Below are positions 59,253 to 64,000 of a DNA stretch of 64,000 nt, in pieces. Position 1 is the stretch's first letter, and each line of letters opens with the position of its first letter. Location of the stretch: the NCBI GenBank assembly GCA_029449235.1, contig JANATG010000001.1, positions 930,001-994,000 on the forward strand, read 5' to 3'. A program made the translations under genes and the position numbers. The DNA comes from Linnemannia schmuckeri. Taxonomy: Eukaryota; Mortierellomycota; Mortierellomycetes; Mortierellales; Mortierellaceae. The notes under the pieces are model-generated. The model ran no database searches. It was not told the origin of the DNA and worked only from the letters and a program-made list of their open reading frames with translations.

Positions 59253-61649
59253 ATGGACATTGTCTCGCGCCTGCCCGTCGAGATTTCACACCAAGTTCTC
59301 AGCAACCTTGACATTCGGGATGTCGCTGCATGCCAGCAGGTACATTCCAAACACAACAGCAACAACACCAGACCAACCATAACAACACCCTTTTTTTTAT
59401 TTTTTTGTTCGGCCAAGGAACGAAGGCGTTACAGTAGACCCCGTTCTAACAACTTCTTTCCCTCTCTCTTTATGCTCTGATATCATTGTTCTCAAATTCG
59501 ACTTAGGTATCTCGACAATGGTACTGGATCGCAACTGACCCGTTGGTGTGGAAGAACGTTTTTCTGGAACGCGAAAGGACCTTTGCGATCCCAACAGGGT
59601 CATATCCGTTTCCAACAAAGGGCAAAAGAACAGCACAACAACCATCGGCGTCGCTGTCGACTTTAATCACACCAACCGCCAGCTCTTCTTCTTCTTCGGG
59701 TTCTTCGTCAAGTCGTCCTTCGTCGTCGTCCTTTTCGTCACTCTCGTCTGTTTCTTTCTCTGTACTCAAGTCTCGTCTGACAGGAGCCATTACTACTGCT
59801 ACATCCACGACAATAGCAACAGCAGGACCACCATCATTAGCAGCAGCAGCACAGTCGACACCAATCGCTAACGAAATAACAAACATTACAACTAATACGC
59901 CAATGCTGGCCGATAATATGATCAGGTCAACGACGAGAGATCGGGACTGGAAGAAAGAATGCCGGACACGCATCATGTCGGATCGCAACTGGGCCCGAGG
60001 ACATATCCAGGCAGTGTTCACACTGAAGGTGCATAAGGGAGCGATTTCACGGCTGCGCATCAAGTCTGGCAAGTTGCTTTCGGCCGACATGTTTGGACAG
60101 GTGGCTGTCTGGGACACAACGACGTATGAATGTGAGAGCGTGGTTGAGGCTGCAGTGGGACCTATCCAGCTCTTGGACTTTAGTGCAGCGACCATGGTCA
60201 TGACCGTGATCTCCAAGTCTGGGTAAGTTTTTTTTATTGCTTTGTTGGGGACAAGAAAAGAGTCAAAGATTGCGCCCATTGCTCAATGTGGAGAAAAGGT
60301 TTACCATGTGGGTCCATGCAACGGGTCAAAAGGGGAGACTGTCATCTTTTTTTTTTTATCTATTTATGACATCGTTGATCTTTTTCAGGTTCTATGTGAT
60401 GGAAGTGTCACTGACTTTGTGCCGTCATTTTTTCTGAAAGGAGCAAAGGGTCCCTGACAATCGACACAAACAACAAACAAAATGAACTCAATTCCTTGGT
60501 ATCACCCGCACACAGACACACACACGTTAACCCGCGCTTACCCATCTCCACACTATGCCATCCTCCTCTCTCCTCCCTCTCTCTCTCTGACTCTCGGATG
60601 CTAGGATTTGCCGGATCTGGGATATCACGTCAAAGCGACTCATCCACAGCTCAACTGCAATCCATGTGACATGCATGACCATGAACGACGAATACCTGAT
60701 CATGGGCAGCAAAGGTGGAGATATCCAGGTCATTGACTTTATGACTGGAGAGGTCATCGCATCCACAGGCTCCTTTCCTGGCGAAACAGTAAGGCATTTT
60801 TCTGTTCGAATGATCGCTTGTGCCACAAGAAAATCAATAGACACGAATATGAAGCTGATTCTTTTACTCCCACGCGTTTATGAAACATAGTTGCAGGATA
60901 TTTACATTCAGAACAACACGTTGATTATTGCGACAGACCATCATATCCGGATTGTTTCAATTGACACGCTGGAGCTTCTCTTGACCAGCCCAATGCCGAT
61001 CTCGCCCACGACTCACACCTACTGCTGCGTCTTTCACATCCGATCGCTCATTCTCCTGACGGATGAACACCTTCTTCACATTGAATGGGAGCCACTCTAT
61101 AGCCACAAGGACGATCGACTCCTCACAGATACCCGGTTCGAGCTGCCACCTAATCTGACCAAGGCACCCTTGATCCATAGAACCAAGATTCCACCTATTT
61201 TGACGATTACCTCGATTGCCATCGGAGGAAAACATCCTCATGTTTTGACTACTAATGCTGATCGTCCCTCGCTGAACGATGCTATTCGAGTCTGTCCTGT
61301 GATCCCTCGACACTACTTTTATGGCACATGCGGTGAAGAGTTTGTTGGAGCGAATAGGAGCAGGAGGAGCCAACCGATTCGACGTGACGATATACCACGA
61401 TTGCCGTTGGAGGATGACGACGAGGAGGAAGAAGACGAAGAGCACGACGAGGAGGATGGCGTGTTGAATTTAGGTCTAAATGGATCGGAGGCAGAAGGTA
61501 TTGTGTTGACGAGTCAGGTTGATGCTATTAGCGACTACCTCGAGACGTGTGGACTCAAGCCATCGTTTATGGATGTTGATGAGGACGTGATTGTTGTTGG
61601 TACGAGCAAGGGCGATATTGTCGTCCTCCATATGATGCCACAAGATTAG
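59253..61649 (+). CDS. F-box protein with WD40-like repeats
   Basis: Exons 59253-59339, 59507-60222, 60605-60788, 60891-61649; 581 aa. An N-terminal F-box (about 1-45: MDIVSRLPVEISHQVLSNLD, DVAACQQVSRQWYWIA, WKNVF) would bind Skp1 in an SCF ubiquitin ligase. A long Ser-rich insert follows (about 88-115 and beyond). WD40-like strands are visible (KVHKGAISRLRIKSGKLLSADMFG, ICRIWDI, YLIMGSKGGDIQVIDF, GTSKGDIVVLHM), giving a probable propeller of 5-7 blades. A highly acidic loop (about 505-520, DDDEEEEDEEHDEED) separates late blades. The start of exon 4 can be TTGCAG or six bases later (two tandem acceptors). The substrate is unknown. Confidence 0.85.
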
Positions 61650-61767
61650 CGTTGTGGCCCTACACTCCCTCTCTCCCCATTACGAACAAACTTCAAAACA
61701 AAGACAGTGTACATTTACAAGTTCTGGATTGTGTGTATGAGATGATGTGAGAGGACAGTAATAAGTT

Positions 61768-63161
61768 TTATTTCCTTGATGAAGAACGAGTTGAGCGCGC
61801 TTTTTTGTTGGTGGTAGTGGAGTCATTTTCCTTGGCATCCTGGGTCTCTTGCGCGTTGGGTGGTGCCACTGCTGAGGGTTCATTCGCTTTCCTCTTGTTA
61901 GTACCAGCAGCAGGAGCAACTGCAGAAGAAGAGGAGGGAGAGGGTGCAGGAAGATCAAACTTTTCAGCCATCATATCAGCCCAAAGGGCCAATTCGACCA
62001 GATGAGGCGAGTTGACTTTACTCCCGGCTTCCTTGAGCTTCTCAGCCTTGTCGATGACCTTGGCAGCGAATTTGAGGTAATAGGTGAGGTTGTATGCGAT
62101 CTTGCCCAGTCCTGGGACCGAATCGACGGATTCGTCTGCCATAAATGGGACTTTGTCTGGCGCTCCTGCGCATAAGATTGCTATTTATTTTGATGAAGAT
62201 ACGGTAGTGGCGGTAATAGGAACATGTAAAGAAACAAGGTCATTCGGCTGATATTACATTGGTGGGATGTATTGGTTATATATACAGTTGGGTACTTGTC
62301 CAAATTCCGTATGTAATTAATTTTTCTCTTTGACATGCGGAAGAAAATGACCTCATTTCTTTTTTTTTTTTTTTCAGCCTTTAACTCGCTTGCATGAATG
62401 CCACGCGGTGTGCACAATCGAGGAGAATGTACGCATATGTATGTGAAATTAGCAAAAGAAAGAAATATACCTGAGGCGGTGGCGGGTCCGACACCTTTGA
62501 GCTCGGACATTTTGGAGATAGCGGCCTTGAGGTCGTTTTTGGAGGAGATGATATCAAAGGCTTCTTGGCTTGTACGACGAACGACTGCGTCGGTGTGTTC
62601 CGCCACCATTTTCGCTAACGCCGGTCGATACTTTCCACGCTAATTTTGTTTTTGTTTTTGATTTTGTTTAGGGAATTGATACATGACATGAAGAAGAGAG
62701 TATAACAAAGAGATCAGTAAAAAAAACCTGAGAGTGTGAGAAAGAGATCGGGAGATAGAAAGAAGAACGAGAGCATAAAAAAGATGAATCCCTTCCTTTC
62801 GCTCTTTACTCATTTTTATTCGTTCGATGAGAATGCAATGTGCGGTTTGCAGATCGAGGAGCCAATTGCCTGAGATCAAGAAGATAAATAGACACGCGTT
62901 TAAATCACCTAACTATAGACTTTTTTTTTGTGATGACATATATCTTACTTTGAGTTTCCAGGCGACAAGCTTAACAATCTCTTCGTGGTTGATGAAGCAA
63001 GGGGAACGCGAGGCGAGGAGAGAAGGGAATTCGGTTTGGTACCACTTGTCGAGAGCAATAATAGACTGGTCGGATTTGGTGGCGGCTAGGGCCTTGAAGG
63101 CTTCGGGGTAGAGTGCCAGGGCCGAGTCCCACACTGCTGGGTCTGTGCTGTTGAAGAGCAT
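61768..63161 (-). CDS. Helix-hairpin-helix protein of unknown function
   Basis: Exons 63161-62949, 62639-62471, 62180-61768; 264 aa. Begins MLFNSTDPAVWDSALALYPE. A central segment LKGVGPATASAIL (about 118-130) is a helix-hairpin-helix motif of the DNA-glycosylase/endonuclease III type. Conserved-looking blocks include WKLKRGKYRPALAKMV, PFMADESVDSVPGLGKIAYN and LVELALWADMMA. The tail is Ala/Pro then Lys-rich (KKARSTRSSSRK), suggesting nuclear location. I recognise it as a recurrent eukaryotic 'uncharacterised' family but cannot name it. No catalytic Asp/Lys pair of HhH-GPD glycosylases is obvious, so a DNA-binding rather than catalytic role is possible. Confidence 0.85.
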
Positions 63162-64000
63162 CCTTTTTGTTATTGTTATTTTGTTGTTATTTGGGTGCTT
63201 TGTGAAGGATGAGGATGGGGATGAGGATGAGAGAAGGAGGATGGCTGTTGAAAAAAGTGATGAGATGAGGAGAGAAAAGGAAGCGAAGAAGTGATTGCAG
63301 CAAAGAGTGACTTTTTATGTCAGCAGAATTGGGTGCGCACAGGTCGCCTGGGAAGTGATGTCGAAATCGCGGGAAGAAAAGGTTGTTGGCGTCAGTTGTC
63401 CTTGATCGCCTTCAAAATGAAAAAAGGCCATGCATGTCCTCGTTTTTTTTTTTTTTTTTATTTCATTTTCTTTATACAATAACAACTCCCACTTGTTCTT
63501 ATTCTTCATCATCTGCTTCATCTGCTCTATGGCTTATCTAACTTTTAGTAAGAAGAAGGTCGTTGAACAAAAGTGTCGCTATTTTCTTGAAAGAGAGTTT
63601 TTTTTGCCATCATGGAGATTTAATGAAGAGTATGTTTTGCCACGCGAGATTGATTAAGGGAAGAGAAGAATCGAGGGACAAGCACATGTGTCTGCAGGGT
63701 GGATTGAGATTGCAACTGACCTCCAGTCCATAATCCATGCTAGGTGCCCTTTGTTATTACTACTGTTGGTTGCCCTTTGTTATTACTACTGTTAGTTGCC
63801 CTTGCTCCATAACCCCCGATGGTGAGTCAATCAACAGCCATGAGTACCCTGGTTTGAGTTGCATTCTATTCTACTGTACTATCCGCAGTGACATAGTGAC
63901 ATACGTCGTTAGAGGATTGAGATGGTGAGTGAGTGAGTGAGCAGCCCCTCCCTCTGAATTTTCTTCCTCCTTTCCTTTAATCGCCCCCTGCTGTCCGTTA
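63162..64000. other. Intergenic, right end of window
   Basis: Promoter side of the HhH gene. Contains a GATGAGGATG-type purine tract (63209-63245), a T run (63443-63459), and a 26-bp tandem repeat near 63745. No gene seen before the window ends. Confidence 0.5.
63745..63803. repeat. 26-bp tandem repeat, 2.3 copies
   Basis: Unit TGCCCTTTGTTATTACTACT plus GTTGGT (copy 1) or GTTAGT (copy 2), then a partial third copy. Confidence 0.85.

Overview
The window looks like nuclear DNA of a filamentous, early-diverging fungus, most likely a Mortierellomycotina-type oleaginous mould. This is an inference from gene content and architecture, not from a database match. The genes are small to medium and most carry 1-5 short GT-AG introns with GTAAGT/GTATGT-like donors. 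They encode secreted chitin and cell-wall proteins, a succinate/fumarate carrier, peroxisomal enzymes ending in SKL, and standard eukaryotic proteins (40S uS8, eIF5, ORMDL, PDI). I see no bacterial operon, CRISPR array, rRNA, convincing tRNA, or intact transposon. All exon boundaries were read by eye from splice motifs and frame continuity.

Left part (1-14.9 kb): a DCAF4-like WD40 protein running off the left edge (-), divergent from a KDEL-tailed protein disulfide isomerase (+); a Kre9/KNH-like GPI protein (-); a tiny secreted Asp/Cys-rich protein (+); ORMDL (+); ribosomal uS8/S22 (-); a nitrilase/omega-amidase with a possible mitochondrial presequence (+); glucosamine-6-phosphate deaminase (-).

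Middle (15.7-38.9 kb): a doubtful small gene; a 633-residue protein of unknown function; a SET/MYND protein; eIF5 (-); a 24-cysteine GPI-type surface protein (+) convergent with a secreted GH18-CBM5/12 chitinase (-); a 3.9 kb gene-free stretch; an arylamine N-acetyltransferase with an apparent frameshift near its C-terminus (-); a P-loop NTPase (+); a J-domain/TMEM185-like membrane fusion (-).

Right part (39.7-64 kb): two convergent peroxisomal genes (hydratase-2 and a dienelactone-hydrolase-family enzyme, both ending SKL); Sfc1-type succinate/fumarate carrier; promethin/LDAF1-like lipid-droplet protein; HbrB/Protor-like TORC2 subunit; a DUF4286-like small protein; a second 3.9 kb gene-poor stretch; a DUF1769 protein; an F-box/WD40-like protein; a helix-hairpin-helix protein of unknown role. 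The run from 39.7 to 48.2 kb reads as a lipid-use neighbourhood (beta-oxidation, glyoxylate-linked carrier, lipid droplets), although synteny in fungi may be coincidental.

No clearly new multi-gene system is visible. The best leads are the N-acetyltransferase frameshift, the GC-AG intron and 12-nt micro-exon in the PDI gene, the Asp/Cys-rich mini-protein, the P-loop NTPase, the HhH protein, the unknown 633-residue protein, and a degenerate tandem duplication at 43.3-43.8 kb.
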